A stretch of DNA of 64,000 bases from Galaxea fascicularis (taxonomy: Eukaryota; Cnidaria; Anthozoa; Scleractinia; Euphylliidae): the NCBI GenBank assembly GCA_948470475.1, contig OX419336.1, forward strand, positions 660,001-724,000. The letters are read 5' to 3'. The notes under the pieces are model-generated. The model had not been told where the DNA came from, ran no database searches, and saw nothing but the letters and a program-made list of their open reading frames with translations. Below are positions 34,781-49,000 of the stretch, piece after piece; position 1 is the stretch's first letter, and each line of letters starts with the position of its first letter. The position numbers and the translations under genes are program-made.

Positions 34781-35973
34781 CTCCTGCCTCCATCTTCTGA
34801 AACTTGTTCCATTTTAACATCTCAGAAGGGTTCCCAGACTTAACAGTACATGTAAATATCCATGGAACGAGCGCTCTTCATGATAACGTACTCCCCACCA
34901 CCAAGTGATTGAAGTACCGCTCAAATGGAAATTGACAGTCTCGACTCGATTCTCAAAACTGGATTCTCGCGTCTCGAAGGTCGAGGCGTTCGATTTTTGA
35001 GACGCGTGAATCGAGGGTCGAGCCTCGAGGATCGAGAATCGGGAAACAAGTACTGAGCTCTAGAATATGTGAAAACTCGGAAGATGTTCGAGAAAAATAT
35101 TTGTTCCTCGAAGAAGGAATAATAGCGTTTGCACGTAATAAGTCCTTGTTTCTCTACCTAGTACTAGCGCTCGCTTAACGTTAGTTGACTATATTTAGCA
35201 AACACCAAACACGGAATGATTACTGAATCTCAGTTCACACGTTTATGCATGTGAAAGGTCTGCTTGCTCACTTCGGGAATAAGTAATTCACAGAAAGTTG
35301 TGGAAAACATCAAACTGCCTATTTCTGTGGTCTCTATACAGACCTTGCCGCGAAAGAGACTTGAAAAGTTATTTTTGGCCAAAAAATTGATAAAGAACTT
35401 TTCCCTGTTTTTGCTTTGCTTGAGCTATTCTTGCTCTGGACACTCAACTTGGGCTCAAATTCATTTACAATTTGTAAAATGTAATTTGTTGTACCGCATA
35501 TTTGCAAGGGATGTGTACTGTACGTTGTTTCAATTTTGAGATTCAGCCTTTTAAAGTGCCCATAACGAAAGTTTTTATTTTGTCATATGAAAACCTCTGC
35601 GAAAATTTTTTTCAATTCGAGAAAAACTCGGGTTTTAAATGATTTTTTTTTTTTGAAAACTTCAAAATTCTATTTTTTTCGCGGTAGAGAGCCGCCCCGC
35701 TGATAAGAGGGCAGGCGGGTTCATGATAGGCTCGCTTGACAAAGTCTGTGACGAAGATTTAGGAACCCATGAAAACACGTGTCGCTCGTAGATTAAACTT
35801 AAATCTCCAGACAATATCCACTGTCCTTCAGATTCCACATACGTCACAACTCCCGCCAAACCGAGCAGACCGAGAGAAGACTAATGCGAATGGTGGATCA
35901 AAATGGCGGCAAATTTGAAAGTCTGTAAAAGAATTATCAAAAATTTGTTTTGTTCAAAACATTTTCACAGAAG
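34781..35973. other. Convergent intergenic region, no gene
   Basis: It separates the 3' ends of NPM1 and the first SLC17 gene. At 34930-35045 there is a TCGA-rich tract (repeated TCTCGAAGGTCGAGGC-like words, partly palindromic). From about 35553 a sequence beginning TTAA, AGTGCCCATAACGAAAG resembles one end of the MITE at 27396; no matching second end was found. No coding signal. Confidence 0.5.
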
Positions 35974-35979
35974 TTTATT
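35974..35979 (-). promoter_or_regulatory. Polyadenylation signal of the first SLC17 gene
   Basis: Minus-strand AATAAA about 103 bases after the stop codon at 36082. Confidence 0.6.
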
Positions 35980-36081
35980 GGTTGATGCTTAGATTCATAT
36001 GAGAAAATAAATGCGCACTTTGAGAATGTGTACTTTTTGTGCGTGCTCTTATAAGTAAAAAACAATTTGAAGATGTATGTA

Positions 36082-39000
36082 CTATCTTGGGGTGACAGCT
36101 GTATCAGTCGTAGGTTCTTTGGACAGGCCTTCAACTTTATCCCATTCCTGCCTTTCATCTGTCATTAATGTAATAAATACTACAGCACCAGTGATATAAA
36201 ACAGAAACGTTAACCAAAAAACTGTTCGCCATTCCGCTGCCGTCTGCAAGGAAAGCAGGTTGAGGGACATGTTAGCACATGCAATGTGTAAATTCATGTG
36301 TCTCAAGTGAAGACACAAGAGGCTGCACAACCTGTCTATAGTTACCTTATCTCAAAACAGGAATATATCGAGAGTTTCCATTGATTTGTTGGCAAATTTC
36401 CAAAAAGAAGACAAAACTGCCAATCATGGTACACGTTGATAACAAATATTGCTAATTCCATTTAATTCAGTTGCTTCCGTTTGCCTGTTGGCTCGAGATT
36501 TTTGGCCTTACTTGGTTCGAGGAGAGTTTAGGACTTCCGTCCCACTCCCCCACACCCCACCCCCACGCGACAACATCAGGCCACCTTCAACTGCACGCTC
36601 TGATCACCCGTAACAGCGGTCAACATTTGCCGGGTAACAGTGAGCTGTTTCCCGTTTGACGTCATAGTTTTCGCAATGTTGCCCGCTCATGGCATTTGGC
36701 GGGAAACATTTTCATTGTTACATGTCATGTGACCACGAGCTAGCCAATGAATGGCAAGCTGTAGTGGGAAAAATGCCAGCTATATAACAAAATATTTTGA
36801 TTTGCAGTCGATGTGTGGTGAGCTGAAGAACACGTACTCCACTTTCATTATGTTCTAAAGGTACCCGTCACCTCCTAAATGATTTGTTTGTTTCTGTAAC
36901 CATTGTCGGTTTAGTATTGCTGTAGAGTGATCTTCAAATGAGCGTCGAAGGCAATTCTCGTTTAATTTGGTTTTGCATTTGCTCGCTCTGTGATTGGTGG
37001 GTAAAACTCTCGCCTCTTTCTCAACCAACGATAAACAACTTCTACTCATAATTTCTTTTAGACTAGAGAGTTCGTAAGGAAACTTACCTTATTATTAGTG
37101 ATAAACCCAACTAGCATTGGACTAAGAAACCCTGCAGTGTTAGCGGTTGCGTTGGTGATTCCCATAACAACAGAAGCATTTCTGGGCGCAATGTCTAAAA
37201 TATTAACTTGAAACCCTGCATACAATGTCCCAGCGGCAGCGCCAGTAAAACACATAGCAACGATGACGATATTAGGGTTTTCAATATAACCTGCAATTAA
37301 AATGAACAAACCAGCAGAAATCGCTCCTGCAAGAAGAATTAAAAGAAAGTCGATGTCAAATAAATACATAATGGCTCGCAGTAAACTTTGTCTTGTTATC
37401 TGAATTTACACATCAAACATCTCTCTCCGAACCTTGTCGACTCCAATAGATAGTACACAGACAGTTGGTAGTGAATCTTAGTTTCTGTAACCAACAACGT
37501 TTATCTGACGGACAAGGGATTCACCCAACGCCCAGCATCCCTTGGATGGACTGGCCACAACTCTAGGAACTCAGTACCTTCTATGTTCTTATTAGCGAAG
37601 CGTCGGTGTGGGCTCTCTTACGTCCCATGTAAGTAGTTTTGCCTGTCAGGAGCCGAAGGAGACTGACGAGACCAACAGCTTAACATCACTGCCCACTGAG
37701 GCAGGTTGAGCACACACCAGAACGACTTTTGTACGTTATTTTAAGAGCCTGGTTTTTGATCCGGTCTGGGGTTTCAACCCACAGTCACGCGCTCAGGATT
37801 CCCGAGCTCTTACTAACTAAACTTACGAGGCGACATTAAGTGCGAACACAGAGTCAGGATTGCAAAGTATATTTTCCCTGCTCAGATTGATTTTCCACTC
37901 AGTAATGGCAGCCGGCAGGTCAACCTTCCTATGTTCACTCCAACTCGCCCACAACATCACTGTTCTCAGTTAATCACAAACTTATCACAGCAATTGCTCT
38001 CTGTCAGTTATGTATGTACACGCTTCAGTGGAGCCTCTTCAGATATACAAATTAATCCATTATTACCTGTAGCGTAGTACATTCGTCGAACGGTTTTGGT
38101 AGAAAAAAGATTCTGCCTGAAAAGGTCAGCAGTAATACCCGCGAGTGGACAGGAAAGTGCCTTACAAACAAACGGAGCAGCGGCTGCAAATCCAACCTGA
38201 AAAAGAAAAAAAGGAAAAAAGAGATGTTGGATTTACGTTACAGATGTACTTTTCCAGCTTTTGAAAAGATGATGAAATTTGACTTACCGCTGTAACTTCG
38301 TAGTGTAGGATATCCATCAAGAATGACGGGATGCATATAAGTAACACGTATAAGCCCCAGTCTGACGCAAACGCAGCCACAATGATTCCCCAGACAGGTA
38401 GCGAAGTCAAAATGGACTTCCAGGGAACAAAGCCTTGGCTTACCTGTGAGGAGATATCATTTATCTTGTCACTTGGCGAGCTGACTAATTGCAAATAGAC
38501 TGTGAGCAGTAGTGCATTTTTCATTACACAACTTGCGCGAAGTAAAGGCAAAATTAAACAAACTGGGGGGGAGAACGAAGAGAGATTGCACGAGTTTCCA
38601 TCGCGTCTCTCGCGCAGCGTCGCCGCTCGCATCACGCTGCCACGATCCAATGCGTGCTGACACTTCAAATGGTGTTCAAAAATTTGCCTTGAAAATCTTA
38701 CCTCGTCTGTATTCACCGCGCTTAATTCGATGTAAGCCCGTTCTTCCTCTGTAATGGTTGGATGAACTGATGGCGACTCAAACGCCAAAACAAACCACGC
38801 CACAAACCACAGGACACCAAACATTCCTGAGGTCAAACAGCAAAATGTCAGATGTCACTGGAGATTAACACACGAGACTAAACTTTCATGTGCAACTATT
38901 TGTGATATTATACTGGTATAATACCATGCAAATTTACCGACTTCACCGCCGTTTTTCGTTTCTCGCTGACTTACCAAATGGATAGAACGCAGCAGGCCAT

Positions 39001-41960
39001 CCTCCATCCCAGTCGTAACTTGTCAACAAACCAGAAATAGGCATTGTGACTATACTGCCAACCGTACTACCTAGAAAAGAAAAGAGTTTACTTTACATTC
39101 GCAAAACTCGCGCACGGGCAGCGAGTACGTCTACTGACAACTTGGAAAACGTCGGCCCATCTTTAATACTGAGGTTGCTTCCATGGTTGGAAGGATACGT
39201 GATCCATGCTCATCCATCTATGGCACGACTCGGAAACGCTAACCTTGTGCAGTTAAATCCACAGACTAGCGTTCATTTTTATCGGAAATAGGAAATAGTA
39301 ACGGCTTTGAAAATAAGAAAGAAGAAGAAGAAGAAGAGCAGACCATGTACCTGTTACTGCTATGGAAACCAAAGTGGTTCTTTCCATAATTGGCGCCCAT
39401 TTACTCCAGATAGCGTGGTTACAGGGAAACAATACTCCCTAAGATAAAATAATGTTTAATTACATAACTTCACACACAAAGTTAATACACACTTAAGTTA
39501 GATGACAACGCGTGGTCGTTAATTTGTTAACTCTTGATTACGATTAAAAATAATTTATTGCTGATTATCCAATATCGAGGTTTTGTTTTGCAGTGGTTAC
39601 ATGTCTTTCGCGTTTTTACACCTTAATGGTCTAGCTCTTTTTTACCAAAGCACACACAAGTAGAGAGCAAGTGAGTGTCACTCACAAACTGCATAAAAGA
39701 CTGAAATGAATCTCGCGTAAAAAAGGGATTGCACAATAGTCCCTTTAACGCTACAGATATACTCACTAGAACCAGTCCCTCTGCAACTCTGACAACAATA
39801 AGCAGCCCTACGCTGGCTCTTGCAGCCACAGGCGTCAGTATCGTGAGCACAGACGCTATCAGAACTGCCAAACCAAATAAACGGGTGCCCCCTACTTTAA
39901 CAGCCAACCAGCCACCGGGGATCTGTAACGCCACGTAACCATAGTAAAACGACCCAAGAACCACACCTGAGAGTAACACAACATTTCACATCACTTTTAT
40001 TGATACGAATGTAAAATGTGACTTCATTTACACTTGCTTGTGTCAATACAGAAACCAGGAGGTTCAAATAACGGATATGTCTGAGTAGTAAAGCTGCATT
40101 CTACTACAGACCGGTTTCAGCGCTGCTAGATCGAGCTAGTTACTGTTGCCGTTTGACAAACGTCGAGAAATTTTTTATCATCACGAGTGCGAACCGGTCT
40201 CAACTGGGATGTCTAAGATTTGCCAAAACTGTGTTACTTGAGAAATCTTTTTTTTTAATCAAGTGACTTCATTAATTTTTTGTTTTAATTTGATTGGTGT
40301 ATTAACGATCTTAAAAGGCTGTTGAAAACAATTTGTCTCGTGGCCGGATTTTCATCGTGTGTTTTCCCACTAGATAAAGAAACTCGGCCAAGAATGTATA
40401 CCGTGATCTGCAACCTACCTTGTAATTTCTTGCTCCACTGAAATTCCGCTTCCTGTAAAGGCAAACAAATAATTTAAACAATTCTGTTAGTTACAAGACA
40501 ATGCATCAGGAAAATAGTTTAAAGTACGCCAAGAAAAAGAGCTGTTAGTTATTTTCTTGGTCTTGTCACCATTCCGTGTGGTTTTACATGACGTCAATAC
40601 CGTTTTTATAGCTATTCATTACAGAGCTCGAGTGTTTGGAGTTCTAAAAGAGAAGACCGGTGGCAAATGTTGAAATAGAAAAACTCTAGCATAGGAACAA
40701 TCTCTAGGATCAATTACGATAGTTGTAAGTATGTGATTCCACGAAAAATTAACCGACACTACTGGCAGCAAGCGATTGTAACATATGATATAACGGAAGA
40801 CTTTTGGCGGCAGTCAGATCTTGCTGTAGGCACTAAATGAAAATACACGGTTGTAACGAGGTATATGGAATATCAGGGGTCACAGAACCGGGATGGGATC
40901 ACAAGTCATGGGATCAGTATCAGCAAATTTTAGTGGAATCAGGGATCAGACTTCACCAGTTTTTGGGATCAGGGATCAGAATTTTCCAAGCGTCGTTGCG
41001 ACCCTGAAAATAAGTCAAACCTCTGAGTTCACGAGCCGATCCTTCATTGTAATAATTCAAGTTAACACTTTTGAGGACTCGCAAAATGCAAGAACTTATC
41101 TACAGCGATACAGTTTACGACGCTTCAAAAGGAGAGACCCACTGGCAGTTGGTCTACGAGGCGAGCCTGAAAAAATGGTGCCAAATTAAAACGCTGGTTT
41201 TTGAATACAGTGTCCGCTCCGATTAACTTTAAGGTAACTTTGTCCCGCCAGACTAACTTTCTCCTTGATCTTCATACATGTGAAATCTCCGGATCCAGTA
41301 ATCGGTGGTGATTCTAAACAGTCCGTTAATTGTTTTCCTTTGGACGCTTCCGCTCAAAGAGATTAATTGACCACCGCACGCGAAACACCCTCTATTCATA
41401 GGCGTTACTTAATATATAGAGATTGTATCTCGTATTGTATTTCAGTTTCTATCACTCTTGTAGCGGTCACATAGTTTCTACCTCGGGTAGTTTTTCTCCC
41501 ACCCACCCTCCCTGTTTCTGTATTTCTTAGCGACAGTGTGGGTACTTTTGCTTGGTACTGTAGACTACTCTGATTAAAATGACTGCATCGCTTGGCCAGC
41601 TTTCGGTTAAAATTACCGTTCAGCCGCCAATATGTTTCGAAAACTTGACTTGCGTCAGTGAGCATGAGATTATTTGGCGCCGACAGCTACTTGTGATCTT
41701 CTCAGTCTTTCTCTTTTTACTAGTTTATCTTTTGAAAGCAAAATAAGTATTTGTTTCCAGTTTTGAAGACCAGAAATTTAAAGAAAAAAGGTGAAAGGTT
41801 TTACCTCTTCCGTTTCCACCCCATCGACAAAAACTGTATGGTTTTTCACCATAGCACCAATGGCTACATTGATATTTGTCCGTAAAGCGTACATCGTAAA
41901 AAATCCCCAGAACACCAGTATAGAGAGAAGATATCTCTTTGGAATTCCTCTTGAACACAT
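36082..41960 (-). CDS. SLC17-family (sialin/vesicular-glutamate-like) transporter, copy A, 10 exons
   Basis: Major-facilitator anion transporter of the SLC17 family (sialin, NPT and VGLUT type). Minus-strand exons: 41805-41960, 40419-40452, 39767-39966, 39351-39438, 38975-39070, 38702-38826, 38288-38443, 38067-38196, 37088-37326, 36082-36243. They total 1386 bases, 461 residues, the usual size. Seen: helix-1 motif [14 protein letters not shown], glycosylation sequon NHT in the first loop, [36 protein letters not shown], helices in MCFTGAAAGTLYAGFQVNIL, and LDIAPRNASVVMGITN before the last two helices. The acidic C-terminus ends DTAVTPR. Substrate cannot be read from the sequence. Start chosen as the ATG at 41958-41960, just before the first helix and matching copy B. 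Exon lengths are identical to copy B. Confidence 0.92.
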
Positions 41961-43934
41961 TTTTTCTTTCCTGTGTAAAGAGTTTCAATTCCTCATCATG
42001 AGGAATTAGAGATTTAAAACAAAGGGGTGAAGTCATGCCATCCCGTGGTCATGCACCTGCTGTCAATGATGTCCTTCCATAGCAAAGATCAAAGACCGTG
42101 ACTTCTGAAAACAAACACTAAGGGGTCTTATCTCGCTCTCCAATCCAATCATTCCTCGTTCTCTTTAATGTTCTGTAATTTGCCTGAATGAGATCTCCAG
42201 TGCGGCACGACATGATTATAACGCAGGCTGAAGAATTTCATCACCGAAACAATGAATGAATGAATGAACAACACGACGACTGAGATAAACCTGCTTTATT
42301 TGGATTGATTTCTTTTGTTTTGCAAAACATGTTAAAAATGAATTAGAAACAAAGTATTTGCATGGCACCTGTCTCTAATACTACTCTGTAGCGAGGTCTT
42401 TTACCTTTTTATTAACCTTTCGAAATAGCACAAGAAAAACAAATTCATCTGACGCCCGTGAAGGTCAACTCCACTTTGTTCTGTGTTTAGATTACATCTG
42501 GGTGTTTTTCACAGATGGCGCTCGGTTCTTTCATTTCTAGGTCATCTCCATCACGAGGCTGGCCTCTGATTGGCTATGCTATTCGCTATCTATTCTGTGT
42601 TAGATAGTGAGTGACCGCTTCTTCGCGTTTTCAAAGTATCTGCGGGGAGAATTTAGACTATTTACTTGTTTATTTTATTTACTAGTGATTATTAGCTCTC
42701 GATTTCCATGCTCGATAGCTAATTCGGACTGCGCCCTCATCAGCTATCACGCGATAGTTCAGTCTCGAGCTCGTAATCTAATTGTTAAATATCACCTTGA
42801 TGTGCGCCTTATGACATTTCCACTATTTGACTAGCACTCAAGTCCTCTTTTTAAAGCTGCATGATCTTGCCCCCCACCGTGTTGCAAAATTAATTTGGGC
42901 AACATTGACACTAACTTATCAACTTGTTGGGTTACAGGAGGGATAGGTGCGCAGTTGCCTAGATACTGACATCAATCCAACATTTTTGGTAAGAATTCAG
43001 AAATTGTCCATTACCGTCGATCTTTTATCTTCCGCTGTCTTCTTCTAATTGTAGTTACTACTGCAATGATACTTTTCGATTGGGCGGCCATTTAACCTAT
43101 GGCATAATACAGGCGTCAGCGGTTTTACAGGCATGCGCAAGTCAACTGTCAGTGAGCTTAAGGTGGCAAATCCATCTGCAAAGAACACCAAACCCGGCGA
43201 CCATTCGTGCTACTGACTGAAAAGCAACTCAGTATTCCATTAATTTCGTTCTCCTTCCCGAGATAACAGCCATCTGATTTATTTGAACAAACTTGTATCA
43301 GACATTAATTTTATGTTTGAAGCAGACACGTACTAAATATAAGCGAAAACATTTGGATATGAATCACTAATGAACTTTGTTTCTTTACGTTTCAAACGCA
43401 GAAATTGCAGTGGTGCTGTTAGGAAGTTGTTCTTGCTATATGACCGAATTTTCTCTAGAAGTAATAAAAGATAAAAGACAAAGATAAAAGACACATCGAG
43501 CCTTTCAATGTACCTCAACCACAGGCAGTTGAAACGGGAGGAGCCTGGAGCAAAACCAGATAGGTTGGGATGGTGGGCGGAGAGCCAGGATGGGGGGGGG
43601 GGGGGGGGGAGGGGGAAAGAAGAGCTAGGCTTGAGCAGAGTAGCTCCAAGTGTTTCATTTAAACCAGAATTACAACTTCTCTTCACGATCGGCTCATTAT
43701 AGACCTGCAGCATAGAAACGTCATCTGTCCACAGTGAAACGCAAGCTGTATTGGAGGCTATATTTGTTTTCTTGCAACGTTATACCATGCGCTTTTATTA
43801 AAACAAGTGGTCGTAAAATACATTATTCATAAAGGTCAATAAGAAAATCATAATATAACAACATATCATAAAACCTTTTTTTCTTTTTGTCTTTCAATGG
43901 GCTTCTCTCAAAATCTCCAGATAAGTCGATAAAA
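41961..43934. other. Intergenic region between the two SLC17 genes
   Basis: Upstream region of copy A and downstream of copy B. It contains a GAAT microsatellite near 42249-42268 and an uninterrupted G run near 43591-43609. No exon with motif support was found on either strand. Confidence 0.5.
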
Positions 43935-43940
43935 TTTATT
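43935..43940 (-). promoter_or_regulatory. Polyadenylation signal of the second SLC17 gene
   Basis: Minus-strand AATAAA about 84 bases after the stop codon at 44024. Confidence 0.6.
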
Positions 43941-44023
43941 TAAGCTACCAGGTCTCAGCTATCATCAATGGAACGTGCTTCTTATAACAAGCCGCAAAAG
44001 AGTTATCACTCAAATCCGTGAGG

Positions 44024-45971
44024 TCAGCCACCCGTACTGTTTGATTCCATACTGTCATCTGTCAGTTTGGATTCAGTTATGTCCCATTCCTGACGCTCTC
44101 CTGACATTAACATGCAAAATATTACAGTTCCTCCAAATAAAATTGCAAACGTAATCCAGAAAACTTCCTGCCATTCCTTCGCAGACTGCAAAAAATGAAG
44201 AGAGTTCCAATTCAGACCTGAGTACTGAGCATTAGAAATTTTTGTTAGCTGCACAACATTCTAATGGTTCATTGATCATTTAACTGGTTGGCTAGTTGAT
44301 TGTCTGTCTGACTGACTGGCTGAATGACTGACTGACTGAAGTGACCGACTGACTGACGACCGACCGACCGACCGACTGACTGGCTGGCTGGCTGACTGAC
44401 CTACTGACTGACCGACCGACCAACTGGCTGGCTGGCTGACCGACTGACTGACTGACCGACTGACCGACTGACCGACTGAACGACTGAACGACCGACCGAC
44501 CGACCGACCGACCGACTGGCTGGCTGACTGTCTAATTAAATGACACTGACTGACTGACTAACTGATTGAATGACTGATACGGAGAGTGCATTAACTGCTC
44601 AGGAAGCTAACGGTACTTCGTTTTCAACTTATACAATGACTTTTTTTTCAGTAGTTTGTATTTAAAACTGGATGTGAACATATGCTATTTTAGTCCTAGC
44701 TCATCATTTGTAAAACCACATTCTGTAGGCGGTTTCGGAGTTGCACAAGGAACTGGGGCAAATTTCAAATTTGAAGTAATCGATAAAATTGACATCATCA
44801 CATAAAAGATAACATTGAGATTGGCCATTTGACCATTTGATTCTTTTAGGTCGAACAGAGACCAAGTTATGGACCTTGAAACAGCTCAAAATCCATACAA
44901 ACGACTCTAATTTTGAGGCTGTCTCCCAAAACCATATAAACTCTTAAAAATATTATTCAGTTTACTGAGAACTGTAAAATCGATCCTGTCATCCACCTAC
45001 TATTTGGAAATAACTCAGGTGAAAATCAATACGTTTGGAAATTTTTAGGAATATCACAGAAATCGTAAAAAAATACAGAGTTTGTATGGTTTTGGGGGAC
45101 GCTGTCAGAAAAGAAGAGACATTTGTCAGGAGTAGGCCTTAGCGGATTGTGCTCCTAAAAGTGGCATATTATGCTACTAGCAGTGCTAGTAATTTTGCCA
45201 AATTATGCCAAAATTATGCCAGAATTCCCAAATTATGCTCCTGATTTCCGAAATAATCGTAACTATAACAAAATTCTCGCATCTGATTGGCCACCAGCTA
45301 TGATTTTTGCCCAAATTGGACAGTGTTATTGGACAGTACGCGCCATCGCGCGCGCGCTGGAAGAGCACAGTTGCACTTTCATTTTTTCTTTACTACACAC
45401 CTCAGGGTGAAAACTTCTTTTTCCCCGAAAAGTTTTTCTTTTATTTCTTTCTCGAATTTTGTTATAGATACGATTAATTGGTAACAGGACTTCGTGTCGT
45501 CCAATTCGTTCTCTAACCATACTCGTGATGAAACAAATCGGACTTCCGCTACGCGGTCGTCCGATTTAGTTAATCACTCGTATGATTAGCGTATCTATAA
45601 CAAAATTCTCGATTCTGATTGGTTCTGTGCTCGCCTATTTGTCGCGTAATTGGCGCGCGATCCCGTCGGTGTCCAATTACAGGCATCCAATTTCAATATT
45701 TTGTAATTGGATACGTGTAATTGGACACCTACGCCATTCACATGTCAATTACGTGCACTTTAATGGCTTCCTTCGTGATGTTTTCCTACTGTTTGTAAGT
45801 CTGTTGGAACATAGCACTGACATCTTCACTCAAAGGAGGTTCTCAAAATCTTCTTAATTTCGAAATTTGTTATTGATGCAATTAATTAGTAATTAGACCT
45901 CGTGTCGTACAATTCAGAGAGTAATCGTGTTCGTAATTTCAAATCGGACTCGCGCTGCGCGCTCGTCCGAG

Positions 45972-46011
<40 letters not shown>

Positions 46012-49000
46012 GCTCCGTCCAATCTGATTACTATTACTAACAGACCGAATTGGACTCCACTCAGTCCTGTCAGTTACCTTATGCTCACAAAATGACATAG
46101 ATTCTGTACATATAGGCGCGCAATAACGACACCAAATTATGATGTCTTTCAAATAAACTCTAAATTTATTTGTGTTTTATAGCGGTTTGTCTCGGCCCTC
46201 AGCTGTCCAAATTAGCTGCTCGCATCTCTGAACCGTTTGTAAAATGCCTTCAACAGACTTGTATACACTGACTGAACCAAAAGAATGTAGTACTCTCTTG
46301 ATTTAAACTAACTCAAACTATAACGAACTATAACGTTGAAAGTATCAAGCCGCGAAGTAAATCAAGTTGTCTTGACTCCTCCAAAAGGTTAACCGCGCAC
46401 GCAGAAGCAACCAAAAGAGGCCTAGTAACTAAACACGTCAGAACAAAGTCAATACTACTATTAGCGTAGCTAAAATACGCACTACAAGAACATACTACAT
46501 GTACCTAAATTTAATTTGTTTCTGTAGAAAGTACACCATATTTACTAAATTTACGAATTTATGCTCCAGAAAGTGCTAAAATTTACTAATTATGCCGTGG
46601 CAGTGCTCGTTTAAAAATATGCTTTTTTGCTCCAATTATGCCAAAAATTATGCTAGCACAATCCGCTAAGACCCAGTCAGGAGCCCATCACTTGGAGCCA
46701 AGTGATGGACCCCTGCATTTATATGGATTTTGAACCATGTTTCAAGGTCTATAACTTGGTCTCTGTTCGACCTAAAAGAATCAAACTTAATCAAACGACT
46801 AATCTCAATGTTATCTTTCATGTGATGGTGTCAATTTATCGATTACTTCAAATTTGAAACTCGCCCCAGTTCCCTGCGCTACTCCGAAACGGCCTATTTC
46901 ACAAAAGTTGATCCGTGGAGTTGTGGGTTCGCCGTGCACGATGTAACACGGCCAATTCTGATGTACTCACCTTATGTTGTGTTATAAAACCCACAATAGT
47001 AGGACTAACAAAGCCAGCAGTTGTCCCAATCGTGTTACACACTCCCATGATAATACTACCGTAACGTGGAGCAATGTCAAGCATGTTCACAGTGTATGCT
47101 GGGTATGCTAATGACGTTGTCATTCCAGCAAGGCTCATGCAGATAACTACGACTGTGACGTTTAACGAATATCCAGCTATTAGAACAAGAAATCCGCTGG
47201 TTATGGCTCCTGTTAACAAACAAGACACGAAAACACAGAATTAGTAAGTAAAAACTGTTGTTTTAATGGACTGCATGGAGAGGCCTATATTCAGTTCAGT
47301 GACTTGGCATAGGATCTTTACTGCTAATCCTGCGTCAATTTCTCTTGAAATAGCATTGCCAGGCGCCACTTATGTAAGAAGAAATTTTGTCCCCCTACTT
47401 TAAGCTACAAGGTTAAAGCCAGGTTAAAGGTTAAATTCGAGTACAAGACAAGTTGATTCCTCCTGCCGACAGAAATAGAAAACCGCAGGACATTTTGTGG
47501 AATCAAAACGGAGAAATAAGAAATAGGATTTAAAGAAGTTACCAACAGCATAAAATGCTTTTCTAACAACAGTCGTGGATACTCTGCTTTTCCTTAGGAT
47601 GTCTGCGGTCAGGCCAGACATTGGAGTACAAAGACCCTTCACGAGAAACGGTGAAGCAGCTAAGAAACCCATCTAAAGTAAAAATGAAATAAAGTATCAG
47701 TTCTCTAAATTAAAGATCCACTTCCAACCCCCTTCCCTCCGCCATCATTCATTTTGCTACGTATTAATGAACACCAATTCTTACTATCATTGTCATTATC
47801 ATTATCATTACCATAAAAAATCAAATCAAATCAATTATCTATAAGTGGGTTACCTTGGTGATGGATGTTTTCATGACATCTAACAGAAAAATTGGCATCG
47901 ATATGAGCAATATGTAAAATGCCCAATCGAGAGCAAAGTTAGCAGCAACTATTCCCCAGACGGGTGGTGACGACAAAATGGATTTCCAAGGAACAACAAG
48001 CTTATCAACCTGAAATATGATACCATTACGTTGAACACTATTAACATCTGCACTTTTAGAGTGGATAGTAGGTACAAAAAACTGAAAATGTAAATTTGGT
48101 GGGAAAGCGAAGCCGTTTAGCATATTGATAAACCACGCCATCATACATGCCGTACCTAGATTTCACTTTTCGGAACCAGACTAAGAGAGATCTGGATAGG
48201 AGACAGGCTTCCTCGTTGAACGACACCCGATGAAAAATATACAGTAGATAAACAAATAATACAATGCAAGGTGGTCCTTTTTGTTTGTTATATGTTGATA
48301 ACACATTGAGATCCAAGGACTGCCGCCCTCCTTACTTTAGATAGATCCAATGCTGTAGCCTGTATTAAGGCTTTTTCTTCACTTGATATCGTAGGATGCA
48401 TGGCAGGCGATTCATAAACCACTAGCACCCAGATGATGTACCAAACAATACCAAACACTCCTTGTGAAGAAGACAGAAAGCATACCTAGTTAATATCATA
48501 GATATTGACCACACTCAAACACCGAGAGAACAAAGACCACACGCAGTAATCAACATATTACAGACCTTTTGAAACGAACGCAATATTTACTCTTAAAAGA
48601 TTTCTTAAGTTTGGATTTTAGATTTCGATTCTTAGCATTTTAGATTTCAATTTTAGCTGGAGACTGAACTGTTTTGATTATTAATGATGGTAATGGTGTA
48701 ATATGCCCGTGAGAATGATGATATGCTAGTCGCTTGGCAACGGGCGAAAGGACAACTGAAAGGAAATCAGAGTCCCAAGCAGGAATCGAACCTACAACCT
48801 CCGTAACACCGGTCGGATGCTCTAACCACTGAGCTACAGGAACCCCTGGTGAGCTAGGTTGTTTATCTAGGTTCTTATACAAAGTGCCCCACTGAACTGT
48901 TTTGGTAACTTGTCCTCTTCTAGAGTAAAAATTTGAAGCTTTCAAACTGATCGTCATTCCTTGTGGATTTGCTTGAATAGTTGATTCAATAATGATTATT

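Larger units (their letters stand above)
44707..46912. mobile_element. Nested composite of inverted-repeat transposons in the last SLC17-B intron
   Basis: Outer arms of about 195 bp (44707-44902 and 46722-46912) are reverse complements: GGTTTCGGAGTTGCACAAGG and GACCAAGTTATGGACCTTGAA on the left against their complements on the right. Inside, TTAGCGGATTGTGCT (45139-45153) faces AGCACAATCCGCTAA (46655-46669), marking a second element about 1.5 kb long. Inside that lie two TIR elements (45258-45472 and 45590-45880). No transposase frame was found in any layer. Confidence 0.75.

Noticed and set aside
48771..48846. tRNA gene
   Set aside because: A and B boxes are present, but the anticodon arm is not clean, and the sequence continues into a SINE body and tail bounded by a target duplication.
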